A DNA stretch of 56,596 nucleotides from Saprospiraceae bacterium (lineage in GTDB: Bacteria > Bacteroidota > Bacteroidia > Chitinophagales > Saprospiraceae), in assembly GCA_017985675.1 (NCBI GenBank), contig JAGNXB010000010.1, positions 1 through 56,596 on the forward strand. Direction: 5' to 3'. The notes beneath the pieces were generated by a model. That model did not search any database. It was not told where the DNA came from and worked only from the letters and a program-made list of their open reading frames with translations. A program made the translations under genes and the position numbers. This document shows, piece after piece, positions 7,880 through 16,627 of the stretch; within the stretch, counting starts at the first letter, position 1, and each line of letters opens with the position of its first letter.

Positions 7880-9241
7880 TTAAATTCGATCAAATAAGGA
7901 CATAGCACCAAAGTCCATCAGGCCGGTATTCTGTACATCCTGTTTTATACCCAGGACATCCGCTATTGTCATAGCCGTATCTGCTGCATCGCCGACGGGA
8001 TTGGCCTCCGATCCCACTTTCAGGTTGGAAGGCACGTTGGGCCCCACCATCATGGTAAAGATCCTGCGCGAGTTGGCATCGGAATCGTGGTCAAAGGCAA
8101 ACCAATCATTTTCGTCGGTGATCGGATTGGGGTTCAGGTTACGTCCATGTTCAGGCATGACGAGCATGACTGTATTGTTGGCCATTTCCGGGATATTGTT
8201 CTGGATATAGTTCCAGATATGGGCCACACCGTGATCGGCCCGGTGCAATGCTTTAAGGTAGGAGGTATAACTGCCATGGCAGGAATCGACTGCACTCATG
8301 TTGATGACCGTCAGCTTAGGTTTGAACCAGCGCAGGATTTCGGTAGTATAACCCAGTGTGGATAAATCGCCGTTGTCGGTGACGGGTGGGAAAGCTACCT
8401 GGTTGTTCTCCAGTCGTTCGAATGTGGTACGGATAAATTCCTTGATGTCAAACTTTTCCTCTTCGGTGTTAAACAGATGGGGAATTTCTCGCCCGGCAAG
8501 GTTAAATCCATTGTTGAGAAAGGATTGCATTTCGCGGATGGGGATCAGCTCTTCATCGGGATGATATACTTTGAAACCTTTGAGAAAATCCAGCCCGCGG
8601 CCACCAAAGGTGATATTTGGTGCAAAAAAATTGGCGCCATATCGCGATCCAAAACCTGGATAGTCGGAATGATTGAGTAAGGGTGTTGAATTGCCTATGC
8701 CATTGCCAATAAACCAGACATCAGAAGCTTTGGCTCCGCCAAACCGTCGCACGTATTCAAAGATCGTAGGGTGCAAGGGTCGCTGCCGCAAGCCCTGGGT
8801 GACGCCGTAATACCCTGTCACACCTGTGCTGAGACCAACAAAATGTCCGGTTCCGGCTTTGGAGAAACGCACCTCGGGGAAAAGAGTACCCTGTTGGTCC
8901 AGAGGGGTTTGCAGGATCGAACTGATCGGTTGACCACCAGGCTGTCCCCCGGGACTTGTTGTGCCGTATACGATTTTCAGATCAGGTGGTGCACCTGTGA
9001 GCATATTGTACATGATGTTGCCCTCGATGGGCAACTCCTGACTGTCAGCCAGGTACCGCTGCAGCACCGCTTCCTGTTGGCGCACACCTCCGGCAAACAT
9101 GACCAGCACCACGTGCTCTGCCATTTGACGGCCACTTTGGGCAAAAAGTCGCCCGGTAGGCAAGAGATAAGGCATGGTCAGCGCTGCTCCGGTAGCCAAC
9201 GTAGCCTTTTTGATAAAATCCCTCCGTTTCATTTTACTCAT
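7880..9241 (-). CDS. twin-arginine-exported alkaline-phosphatase-superfamily protein (DUF1501-like)
   Basis: A 453-residue exported protein. The N-terminus carries a twin-arginine signal (RRDFIKK at residues 6-12, then a hydrophobic stretch ending LFAQSG), so it is probably folded with metal in the cytoplasm before export. The body matches the alkaline-phosphatase-like fold: an opening strand HVVLVMFAGG, a central SAVDSCHGSYTSYLKALHRAD segment, the metal-site MPEHGRN, and a late FAFDHDSD. The sulfatase C-x-P-x-R nucleophile motif is absent. DUF1501-type proteins occur next to lipoproteins and cytochrome-like proteins in Bacteroidota and Planctomycetota, and the context here is the same. The substrate is unknown. 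A start at Met4 is an alternative. Confidence 0.75.
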   Translation of the reverse strand: MSKMKRRDFIKKATLATGAALTMPYLLPTGRLFAQSGRQMAEHVVLVMFAGGVRQQEAVLQRYLADSQELPIEGNIMYNMLTGAPPDLKIVYGTTSPGGQPGGQPISSILQTPLDQQGTLFPEVRFSKAGTGHFVGLSTGVTGYYGVTQGLRQRPLHPTIFEYVRRFGGAKASDVWFIGNGIGNSTPLLNHSDYPGFGSRYGANFFAPNITFGGRGLDFLKGFKVYHPDEELIPIREMQSFLNNGFNLAGREIPHLFNTEEEKFDIKEFIRTTFERLENNQVAFPPVTDNGDLSTLGYTTEILRWFKPKLTVINMSAVDSCHGSYTSYLKALHRADHGVAHIWNYIQNNIPEMANNTVMLVMPEHGRNLNPNPITDENDWFAFDHDSDANSRRIFTMMVGPNVPSNLKVGSEANPVGDAADTAMTIADVLGIKQDVQNTGLMDFGAMSLFDRI

Positions 9242-9262
9242 ATTCGATGCTGCTGGGCGTGA

Positions 9263-9766
9263 TTAATAAAAGTAATATTCGTTGGAAATGGCAAAGGCGT
9301 AATACACATGTTCAGGAGTCACTTCCGGGTGAGAGTTGATGTAATTAATCATGTAGGTCTTTTCGGCTTCGGTTGGCACACGCACAAAAAACCGCTTGTA
9401 GGTCTCGGTAATAAACGCCTCCGGGTCTTGCCGCATTGATTCATTGGAGGGCAGAATAATATTAGGGTCGTTCATGAATTTGCTGATGACGGTCTCATAC
9501 GCCACTTGTTTATCCCCTATGGACGTAATCGTTTCGGTTGCCCTTACCAATTGGTTGGGACTCATCGCTTTCTGGTACAAATTAGCATACAGAATGGCGA
9601 TATATTGCTCGGGAGTTTTTGCCTTTTTTCCACTGAGATCCACCGGTTGGACAGTGATATCTTCCAACCCATACACATAGGTGTTTTCCTTGCAGGAAGG
9701 CATCACAAGGAGAAGAGACAGCCCTAAGAAGGCAAGGGTGTTCCGGTTAAAAATTAGCATATTCAT
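9263..9766 (-). CDS. small lipoprotein, operon partner
   Basis: A 167-residue lipoprotein with lipobox VMPSC (Cys25; Cys23 if it begins at the second ATG at 9760). The mature domain is mostly helical. It contains EAFITETYKRFFVRVPTEAE, which resembles the (Y/F)-(K/R)-R-(F/Y)-x-x-R-x-P-x-x-x-E helix found in its upstream neighbour (LYIDLLAREPLDTE). The start overlaps the end of the upstream gene. The function is not known. The shared helix suggests that the two lipoproteins are diverged relatives working with the exported phosphatase-fold protein. Confidence 0.75.
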   Translation of the reverse strand: MNMLIFNRNTLAFLGLSLLLVMPSCKENTYVYGLEDITVQPVDLSGKKAKTPEQYIAILYANLYQKAMSPNQLVRATETITSIGDKQVAYETVISKFMNDPNIILPSNESMRQDPEAFITETYKRFFVRVPTEAEKTYMINYINSHPEVTPEHVYYAFAISNEYYFY

Positions 9767-10649
9767 CAGTTACGAGGATGTGTTGTTGAATCAGGCGAAT
9801 GTCCCGATGGGTGAGAAAATTTTCCAATAGGGTACTTGTCTCGACGCTGGTGGGAGTGCGGGACACAAGCTGACGATAGGCCCAGATGATAAGCCCTTCA
9901 TAGATTTCCCTGGATGTAGAAAGGATCTGCACGTAGTCATCCTTGCTGGCCCCTTGCTTGCCAAAAAGCACACCAGGGGTGTTGAGTTCGATCATGTTGA
10001 AGCCAACGAGCAACTCAGATTTGGTGGGGTAGCGCCATAGGAGGTTGTCGAAGGTGGCATTGACAAAATTGACCGTGTTCATATTTATTTTGTCGTAGAT
10101 CGAGTTGTTGACCATACGGCCAAACAAATCGGCAAAGGTAATTTGCCCTGTCTCGAGCTCTTCCCGGCTTTGGATCACGATAAGAAGCTTGTCGCGCTCC
10201 CGGATATTGCGGGCATAACCCTCCCAGTTGCCTTCTATACTGTCTTTGATGGCTGCAAAATTAAAAATACCTGCATCGCCAGATATGTCCCCATCACTAG
10301 AACCTTCGAGGGTGCGAATCTTGGCCAGGTTATATAAATTTTGAACATACGCCCTTTGGTAACTGGTATCGCCTTCAATAAAGGTGGTATTCGTTTGTAA
10401 GCGTACGACCAGATCTAGGCGGGCTTCTTTCGAGAGTTTGCCTAGTTGGAGCAACGCTACCTCTGCGGCCATTTCGGTATCCAGGGGCTCTCGTGCCAGT
10501 AAATCTATATACAGTCGGTTGACGAAGTTCTGGATTTTTACCAATGGTACACCATCGTAATTGGGTGGTTGGTTATCCGGCACCAAAACCTCCTGTTTAC
10601 TGCAGGATGTAAGGACAAGAAAAACCAATAAAAACATTCCAAATCGCAT
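9747..10649 (-). CDS. lipoprotein heading the six-gene surface operon
   Basis: A 300-residue lipoprotein (lipobox VLTSC, Cys16) with a helical mature region. FVNRLYIDLLAREPLDTEM (about residues 43-61) resembles the helix that opens DUF1549-like and DUF4214-like domains, a weak similarity. The open frame begins at a GTG at 10676, but the ATG at 10649 starts the signal peptide directly and leaves room for a promoter. It is the first gene of the minus-strand run down to 2943 with overlaps or gaps no larger than about 21 bp. The function is unknown; surface or periplasmic association is likely. Confidence 0.75.
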   Translation of the reverse strand: MRFGMFLLVFLVLTSCSKQEVLVPDNQPPNYDGVPLVKIQNFVNRLYIDLLAREPLDTEMAAEVALLQLGKLSKEARLDLVVRLQTNTTFIEGDTSYQRAYVQNLYNLAKIRTLEGSSDGDISGDAGIFNFAAIKDSIEGNWEGYARNIRERDKLLIVIQSREELETGQITFADLFGRMVNNSIYDKINMNTVNFVNATFDNLLWRYPTKSELLVGFNMIELNTPGVLFGKQGASKDDYVQILSTSREIYEGLIIWAYRQLVSRTPTSVETSTLLENFLTHRDIRLIQQHILVTDEYANF

Positions 10650-10679
10650 ACCGAGCTGGTTATAGTTGGGAAACACAAG

Positions 10680-10711
10680 GCAAGTTAAGGATTTATATTG
10701 GGTTTCCCAAA
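10680..10711 (-). promoter_or_regulatory. candidate promoter of the six-gene operon
   Basis: Read on the minus strand, TTTG (10711-10708) is followed after 20 bases by TAACTTGC (10687-10680), close to the Bacteroidota -33 TTTG / -7 TAnnTTTG arrangement. The ATG at 10649 lies about 25 bases beyond the inferred start site. Confidence 0.45.
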
Positions 10712-10922
10712 ACGAATTACTGATTCATACACATTTTGTTTTCTTATCCCTGGCGAATAGGTTTTGAATGGGCATCTTCCAAGCCCAATCCGGTTTCAAA
10801 ACGAGTTCTGCAATTAGGATAACTTTCAACATTAGAGGATTCTAATGCTGTTTTGCAAACCATTTCTGCGGCTTATTGTCTAGATGGTGCCGATCTTAGT
10901 ACCGGCAAAACTCAAATTAGCT

Positions 10923-12476
10923 ATGAAATCTACCCTATCTCATTTTGGTAAAGACTTCCCCGCAGGTGTAGTCGTATTTCTTGTTGCACTTCCTTTGTGT
11001 CTGGGTATTGCACTGGCCTCAGGCGCACCCCTCATGTCCGGCCTGGTTTCCGGTATTATTGGGGGAATTGTAGTAGGTATGTTGAGTGGCTCGCATCTGA
11101 GTGTGTCTGGTCCGGCGGCGGGATTGACGGTAATTGTTCTGGATGCTATTTCAGAATTGGGCGGATTTGAGCTTTTTTTGGTTGCCGTCATGATTGCAGG
11201 TGCACTTCAGCTTCTGCTGGGATATATCAAAGCCGGAATAATAGGTTTGTATTTCCCGGTTTCGGTGATCAAAGGTATGCTTGCTGCGATCGGCCTCATC
11301 CTGATCATGAAGCAGATTCCCCATTTCCTGGGTATTGATCAGGATGCATTTGGCGAAATGAACTTCATAGGCACCGATGGCAAAAACACCTTTGAAGAAC
11401 TCTTTTTAGCGATCAGCAATGTGCATCCCGGAGCCCTTCTGTCTGGTGTTATTTCTCTTTTGATCATGTTACTTTGGGATAATGTGATTAAAAACAGGAT
11501 ACCTGTACCAAGTCTCAAGCTTGTGCCCGGAGCTTTACTTGCCGTCGTTGCAGCCGTGTTACTCAACCGGGTCATGTTTACTATTCATCCTTCCCTATTG
11601 ATCGAAACAAGCCACCTCGTGCAGATACCACCCCTTGATTTTGGCAATGGGATAAGATCTGTATTGGTTTCTCCTGATTTTAACGGGTTTACTAATCCCG
11701 CTGTGTGGAAAGTGGCATTGATTATAGCCATCATCGCCAGTATAGAAACGCTGCTGAGTGTGGAAGCCATCGACAAACTCGATCCACATAAACGCCTCAC
11801 GCCCAACAATCAGGAACTAAAGGCACAGGGGATAGGCAATATGCTTAGTGGATTCCTGGGTGGATTGCCCATGACGGCGGTTATTGTGCGTAGCTCAGCC
11901 AATGTAGAAGCTGGCGCTCGTAGCAAGATGTCTGCCGTGTATCACGGTCTCCTGCTACTCATATGTGTATTGCTCATTCCAAATATAATGAATCTGATAC
12001 CCCTTTCTGCCCTGGCAGCAGTATTATTGATCGTCGGATTCAAACTAACTAAGCCAGCCCTTTACCAGTCCCAAATTCGTGCAGGTGTCAGGCAGTTTTT
12101 GCCCTTTATCGTAACGATAATAGCCATCCTTTTTTCTGATCTGCTAACTGGTATCCTGATAGGAATGACCGTTGCCATTTTTTATATCCTCAAAACGAAT
12201 TATACAACGCCCTACTTTTATCACGAGGAAAAACACCCCGACCATGAAGGCCACAAGGTGATTCGGTTGGTCCTGTCTGAGCACGTCTCTTTTCTTAACA
12301 AAGCCAGCCTCCAGCTTACACTTGAAAACCTGCCCAATAACAGCGAAGTCACCATCGACGGCACCCAATCGGAAGAAATCGATTTTGATGCCCTCAATAT
12401 CATCCACAACTTCAAAGATGGCGGAGCAGTTGATAAAAATATCAAGCTTGAGCTGGTGAATATCCCAGTGATATAA
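10923..12476 (+). CDS. SulP-family inorganic anion transporter
   Basis: A 517-residue inner-membrane transporter with about 11-14 hydrophobic segments. Family features are the early DFPAGVVVFLVALPLCLGIA, GLVSGIIGG, SVSGPAAGLT and AIIASIETLLSVEAIDKLDP followed by NQELKAQGIGNMLSGFLGG, which are the substrate-site and helix signatures of SulP (SLC26) proteins. After the last membrane segment, residues about 430-517 form a short cytoplasmic STAS-like domain (VSFLNKASLQLTLENLPNNS ... VTIDGT). Substrates in the family include sulfate and bicarbonate; I cannot tell which applies. The open frame begins at 10884, but the ATG at 10923 (MKSTLSHFG) is the natural start. No carbonic anhydrase lies alongside. 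Confidence 0.9.
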   Translation: MKSTLSHFGKDFPAGVVVFLVALPLCLGIALASGAPLMSGLVSGIIGGIVVGMLSGSHLSVSGPAAGLTVIVLDAISELGGFELFLVAVMIAGALQLLLGYIKAGIIGLYFPVSVIKGMLAAIGLILIMKQIPHFLGIDQDAFGEMNFIGTDGKNTFEELFLAISNVHPGALLSGVISLLIMLLWDNVIKNRIPVPSLKLVPGALLAVVAAVLLNRVMFTIHPSLLIETSHLVQIPPLDFGNGIRSVLVSPDFNGFTNPAVWKVALIIAIIASIETLLSVEAIDKLDPHKRLTPNNQELKAQGIGNMLSGFLGGLPMTAVIVRSSANVEAGARSKMSAVYHGLLLLICVLLIPNIMNLIPLSALAAVLLIVGFKLTKPALYQSQIRAGVRQFLPFIVTIIAILFSDLLTGILIGMTVAIFYILKTNYTTPYFYHEEKHPDHEGHKVIRLVLSEHVSFLNKASLQLTLENLPNNSEVTIDGTQSEEIDFDALNIIHNFKDGGAVDKNIKLELVNIPVI

Positions 12477-12541
12477 GGTTTTGAGGGGGGAGGTTTTAAG
12501 GGGGGTTGAGTTGGGGAGGAAAGGAGTTGAGGAGGGATCAG
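12477..12541 (+). repeat. G-rich polypurine tail after the SulP stop codon
   Basis: A nearly pyrimidine-poor run begins one base after the stop. It has three G-tracts of four to six bases that could form a quadruplex, and it contains the core GGAGTTGAGGAGGG (from 12523). Related strings in the same sense follow other genes (15057, 18474, 23208). No classical hairpin terminator is seen here. Confidence 0.6.
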
Positions 12542-12665
12542 GGGCTTGTAACTGGACACTTCACGCTCAATACACCACTCTTTTACTGAGGTCACCGAGT
12601 CTTAGTCCGCGGTCTTTTGGAAAAGTTGCAATTGAACAATCGGTGCATCCTGGTATTGTGTCAAC

Positions 12666-15056
12666 ATGAATCGAATGGGAGAAAGTTTAAAAATCACGTT
12701 GTTATTTATCTTGTTGGTCAGTCAGGGTTTAAACGTGTTTAGTCAGTCGGCCGGGATCGTCATTACGGGTACCATTCGCGACGAGGCCAGTAATCAGCCT
12801 ATCCCTTATGCTACCGTCGCTGCCTTGTCCGGCACAAACGATATGGTATTGAATGGGGCCACAACGGATGACAATGGAACTTTTTCATTAGAGGTCGATG
12901 ATGCCAATATCTATGTAGAGATCAGCTTCATAGGTTATCAGAAAAAAACCATCCGCGATTTGCGCTTTACCGGCTCAAAGGCTACGCTGAACACCATCTA
13001 CCTGATTGCAGCCATGCAGGATCTGGACGAAATCCAGATCACCGCTGAACGATCAACGGTAGAATTCAAAGTGGACAAACGCATATATAATGTGGGTTCG
13101 GATATCAGCAATACAGGTCTGGGAGCCCTTGACCTGCTGAGTAATGTACCCTCGGTCAATGTCGATCTGGAAGGGCAAATTACATTACGTGGAAACTCCG
13201 GTGTACAGATCCTTATCAACGGCAAGCCATCTGTTTTAGCCGATGAGCGCAGCAATGCGCTTGGCACCCTCACTGCAGATATGATCGAACGCATTGAAGT
13301 CATCACCAATCCCTCGGCCAAATACGAAGCCGAAGGATCATCCGGCATAATTAATATAGTGCTGAAAAAAGAAGACAAAAAAAGCTTTAACGGATCCGTT
13401 TCTGTGAATACAGGACTGCCTGACAATCATAACATCGGTGTAAGCCTCAATAACCGCACAGAACGATTCAACTTCTTTACCCAGTTTGGGGTCGGTTATC
13501 GCAGCATGCCCACATTTACCAAAAACCGCAACCAAAATCTGATTACAAATACCCGCATCGAAAGCGAGGGTACCGAATATCGCAATGAATTTTTTTACAA
13601 CATTAACCTGGGCACCGATTACTATATCAACGACTTCAACGTCATCACCCTTTCCGGCCAATTTGCCTTTGAGCGGGAAGATCAACCCTCCGATATAGGC
13701 TTTATGCTGTGGGACGAAAACGGTGGTCTCAGTAGCTACTACCGACGTATTGGCGACACTGAAGCAGATAACCCGAAATACCAGTACGATCTTCAATACA
13801 AAAAGGAGTTTAAAAAAAATAAAGACCATTTCCTGCTAATGAGCCATACCGGCAATTTTTTTGGCAAGGACCAGCATTCCGTATTTACCAACAATCTGTT
13901 AGCCGGAAATGCTACAGATGCCAGCCAGCGCACCGAAGCTGACTTTTACCAATCGGATTACACCCTGCTACTTGATTATACCAATCCGCTATCAGACAAA
14001 ATCACCCTGGAGGCCGGATCGCTTTACGAAATCAATGATGTGGGGAATGATTATGCCGTTTTTAATCAGGCTGGCGAGCTATGGGTACTGGATAGCAGCC
14101 TCACAAATAATTTTGAATACAACCAGAAGGTGCTGGGCATATATGGCACTGGATCTTATGAAGGCACAAAGTGGGGTGTAAAACTGGGGCTGCGGGTGGA
14201 GCATACCAACCTTCAAACCTTACTGATTAACACGCAGGAAAAAAATACAATGGATTACACCAACATCTTCCCTACCCTGCATACCTCATATAAAATGAAT
14301 AAACGTTTCTCCCTACAGGCGGGTTACTCCAAACGCATTTCCAGACCCCGGCTATGGGATCTCAACCCGTTTTTCAATATCCAGAACCAGTATAGCGTGC
14401 GCACCGGCAACCCCGATTTATTGCCTGAATTTGCTGACGCTTACGAGCTCACCGGTATTTACATTTTTGATCAGCTTTCGCTCAATGCCAGCGTTTACCA
14501 CCTCTTCACTACCGATGTAGTCGAGTCTATATCCTACGTGCAGGACAACGTGAACATTCGTTCCCCGGAGAACATTGGCACCAGAGCGCAGACCGGCGTA
14601 GAGATCAATGGCAAGTACATCCCGGCTGACTGGATAACCCTCAATGGCGATGTCAACTATGGCCTGTTTACCCGCTCTGGCCGTTTTGAATCACAGGATT
14701 TTGCTTTCCAGGGTGAACAGTGGACATCCCAGCTTACCGCTAAGTACAAATTACCTGCAGACATTGAAATGGAAATTTCCGGCAACCATCAGTCAGGCTT
14801 CAAAACCGTGCAGGGTCGCATTTCAGGATTTATTTATGCCGACGCCGGTATCCGCAAAAAACTTTGGAAAGGCAAAGCGATCATCACATTCAGTGTGCGC
14901 GACCTCTTTGCATCCCGCATCCAGGAATCAGTAGCCAGGCAGGCGACTTTTGATCTATATCAGTTTTCTCAGCGTGGCCGATTTTTCACGGCAGGATTTA
15001 GCTATAGCTTTGGAAAAGGCGAAGCAATGACGTATTCCGGAGGAAGGAGAAGATGA
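12666..15056 (+). CDS. TonB-dependent outer-membrane beta-barrel protein
   Basis: A 796-residue outer-membrane protein. It has a signal peptide (1-27, ending VFSQS) and a carboxypeptidase-regulatory-like domain at about 32-110 (ITGTIRDEASNQPIPYATV ... DDNGTFSLEVDD). The plug domain lies at about 115-220 (GALDLLSNVPSVNVDLEG, ITLRGNSGVQILINGKPS, RIEVITNPSAKYEAEGSSG). A 500-residue barrel ends in an aromatic strand (FFTAGFSYSFGKGE). This is the layout of the Bacteroidota outer-membrane beta-barrel family that includes TonB-dependent receptors without a SusD partner. No SusD or TonB gene is adjacent and the ligand is unknown. The C-terminus runs into purine-rich DNA (GGRRR). Confidence 0.9.
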   Translation: MNRMGESLKITLLFILLVSQGLNVFSQSAGIVITGTIRDEASNQPIPYATVAALSGTNDMVLNGATTDDNGTFSLEVDDANIYVEISFIGYQKKTIRDLRFTGSKATLNTIYLIAAMQDLDEIQITAERSTVEFKVDKRIYNVGSDISNTGLGALDLLSNVPSVNVDLEGQITLRGNSGVQILINGKPSVLADERSNALGTLTADMIERIEVITNPSAKYEAEGSSGIINIVLKKEDKKSFNGSVSVNTGLPDNHNIGVSLNNRTERFNFFTQFGVGYRSMPTFTKNRNQNLITNTRIESEGTEYRNEFFYNINLGTDYYINDFNVITLSGQFAFEREDQPSDIGFMLWDENGGLSSYYRRIGDTEADNPKYQYDLQYKKEFKKNKDHFLLMSHTGNFFGKDQHSVFTNNLLAGNATDASQRTEADFYQSDYTLLLDYTNPLSDKITLEAGSLYEINDVGNDYAVFNQAGELWVLDSSLTNNFEYNQKVLGIYGTGSYEGTKWGVKLGLRVEHTNLQTLLINTQEKNTMDYTNIFPTLHTSYKMNKRFSLQAGYSKRISRPRLWDLNPFFNIQNQYSVRTGNPDLLPEFADAYELTGIYIFDQLSLNASVYHLFTTDVVESISYVQDNVNIRSPENIGTRAQTGVEINGKYIPADWITLNGDVNYGLFTRSGRFESQDFAFQGEQWTSQLTAKYKLPADIEMEISGNHQSGFKTVQGRISGFIYADAGIRKKLWKGKAIITFSVRDLFASRIQESVARQATFDLYQFSQRGRFFTAGFSYSFGKGEAMTYSGGRRR

Positions 15057-15299
15057 GGATTTTGTGAGTCGGGGAGACAAGGAGAGGAGGAGTTGAGGAG
15101 AGGGAGGAAGTAGTGACATTTGACTTCGGACCTTAAGACGTTTGAATTTCAGACTCTAGATCAAAAATTGATCGCTAAGTAACACATTATCAACCATCTG
15201 TATTCCTTTCTACCTTCTACTTTCTACCTTCTACAAAAGAGGGAATGAGTCTAGGAGAGGGAGGAGTAGAGTGTAAGTATTGACAAAATGCGGAACCGA
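15057..15299 (+). repeat. intergenic polypurine and TTTCTACCTTCTAC repeats
   Basis: This gap between convergent genes begins with a purine-rich string containing GGAGTTGAGGAG (from 15089). It also holds two perfect tandem copies of TTTCTACCTTCTAC (15207-15220, 15221-15234), with a third exact copy at 18586-18599, and a second purine-rich string at about 15238-15275. I see no gene or hairpin terminator here. Confidence 0.65.
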
Positions 15300-16415
15300 T
15301 TACCCATCTGATCCCTGATCCCTCATTTCTGATTCCTCTCTCATCACACCTTTCTGTTGGCGGATAGATTCATTATGGATCGCCTGTATCAAGTCACGGG
15401 CAAATGCGTCACTGAGGCCGGATTGAATTGTCCGCTGGATGCGGCTGTTGTAGATCGTGTTCCAGCGGTTCATTTGAAGGATGGTCACATCTTTCAGACG
15501 TTTGTATTGACCTATTTCCCGGCTCACTTCCATGCGCTGGCTGAGGAGACGAATGATCTCTTCGTCTAACTGGTCGATGTCATAACGCAATGCTTCGAGG
15601 TTGGCTAGGAATTCGGGATCATCTACAGTAGGTTTTCGGCGGTGGAGGTCGGCCAGTAACTCACCTAGATCGGTCGGGTTTAGCTGTTGAGCGGCATCAC
15701 TCCAGGCTTTGTCCGGAGTTGTATGCGTTTCAATCATAAACCCATTGAAGTCGAGATCAATGGCATGCTGTGCGATGGCGGGAATCAGACTTCGGTTGCC
15801 TGTGATATGGCTGGGATCACATAGTATATCCAGCGTCGGAAAACGACGGCGCAATTCAATTGGAATTTCCCACATGGGCGCATTGCGGTAGATTCCAGGT
15901 TTATATACTGAGAATCCGCGAAATATAGTGCCAAGGCGCGTAATACCAGCAAGCCAGCATCTTTCCAACGCCCCAATCCATAGCTCCAGGTCAGGGTTTA
16001 CCGGATTTTTGACAAAAACCGGAATATCCACGCCCCGAAGGACATCTGCAATTTCCTGGACAGTAAACGGATTGGCCGTGGATCGGGCACCTATCCAAAG
16101 GATGTCAATACCCGCTTCCAGGGCTAACTCGACGTGCTGTGCAGTAGCCACTTCAATGGTCACGGGCAATCCAGTTTCCCGTCCGGCCTCCACGATCCAG
16201 GGCAGGGCATCTTTGCCGATTCCTGGGAAAGCATCCGGTCGGGTTCGTGGCTTCCATATACCCGCCCTCAGGATATGAGCACCTTGTGCAGCAGCGCCCA
16301 GGCAAGAAGCCAACGTCTGCTCGGGTGTCTCAGCACTACAAGGACCAGCAATCAGGATCAGTTCATCTTCGGCAATGGGCCATCCCCATTGACGTACAGG
16401 TGTCGGGTTCATCAC
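15300..16415 (-). CDS. aroF: DAHP synthase fused to chorismate mutase (bifunctional)
   Basis: Cytoplasmic. The N-terminal domain (about 1-260) condenses phosphoenolpyruvate with erythrose 4-phosphate to DAHP, the first step of the shikimate pathway. Motifs are LIAGPCSAETPEQ, LRAGIWKPRTRPDAFPG, IGARSTANPF, FVKNPVNPD and DILCDPSHITGNRSLIP, all typical of the type I-beta (KdsA-like) class. The C-terminal domain (about 265-355) is an AroQ-type chorismate mutase (LRYDIDQLDEEIIRLLSQRM, REIGQYKR). This DAHP synthase-then-mutase order is usual in Bacteroidota and lets prephenate or chorismate feed back on the synthase. The last 14 residues after SIRQQKG are unlike the family and are encoded by the dispersed GGGATCAG-type repeat, so the original stop was probably lost to repeat invasion or slippage. 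The symbol aroF/aroG is a convention here. Confidence 0.93.
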   Translation of the reverse strand: MMNPTPVRQWGWPIAEDELILIAGPCSAETPEQTLASCLGAAAQGAHILRAGIWKPRTRPDAFPGIGKDALPWIVEAGRETGLPVTIEVATAQHVELALEAGIDILWIGARSTANPFTVQEIADVLRGVDIPVFVKNPVNPDLELWIGALERCWLAGITRLGTIFRGFSVYKPGIYRNAPMWEIPIELRRRFPTLDILCDPSHITGNRSLIPAIAQHAIDLDFNGFMIETHTTPDKAWSDAAQQLNPTDLGELLADLHRRKPTVDDPEFLANLEALRYDIDQLDEEIIRLLSQRMEVSREIGQYKRLKDVTILQMNRWNTIYNSRIQRTIQSGLSDAFARDLIQAIHNESIRQQKGVMREESEMRDQGSDG

Positions 16416-16485
16416 AGCGCGAAAGTACAGGTTTTGATCGGTGTAGAATGGAATGCAAATTCACTGTGAAGGTTCATTGTGAAGA

Positions 16486-16546
16486 CAAAGATGGAGACGG
16501 ATGACGGATGACCGAAGACGGATGACCGAGGACAGATGACCGATGC
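16486..16546 (+). repeat. tandem GATGACCGAGGACG repeats
   Basis: About four imperfect copies of a 14-base unit (GGATGACCGA followed by AGAC or GGAC). The same family lies inverted at 1255-1281. The rest of the 212-bp gap between the two minus-strand genes shows no gene. Confidence 0.65.
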
Positions 16547-16627
16547 CTCTTGGGATTGCCTGCTGCGGTCCGCCGGCTAATTCGGAATAACGCCTTTACC
16601 TCACAACACCCCAACTGATTCTTTCCA

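Noticed and set aside
7880..9241. Sulfatase
   Set aside because: It shares the alkaline-phosphatase-like fold but lacks the Cys/Ser-x-Pro-x-Arg formylglycine motif.
12477..12541. Small G/A-rich coding frame (12481-12669)
   Set aside because: Composition is that of the dispersed purine repeat and the frame overlaps the TonB-dependent receptor start region.
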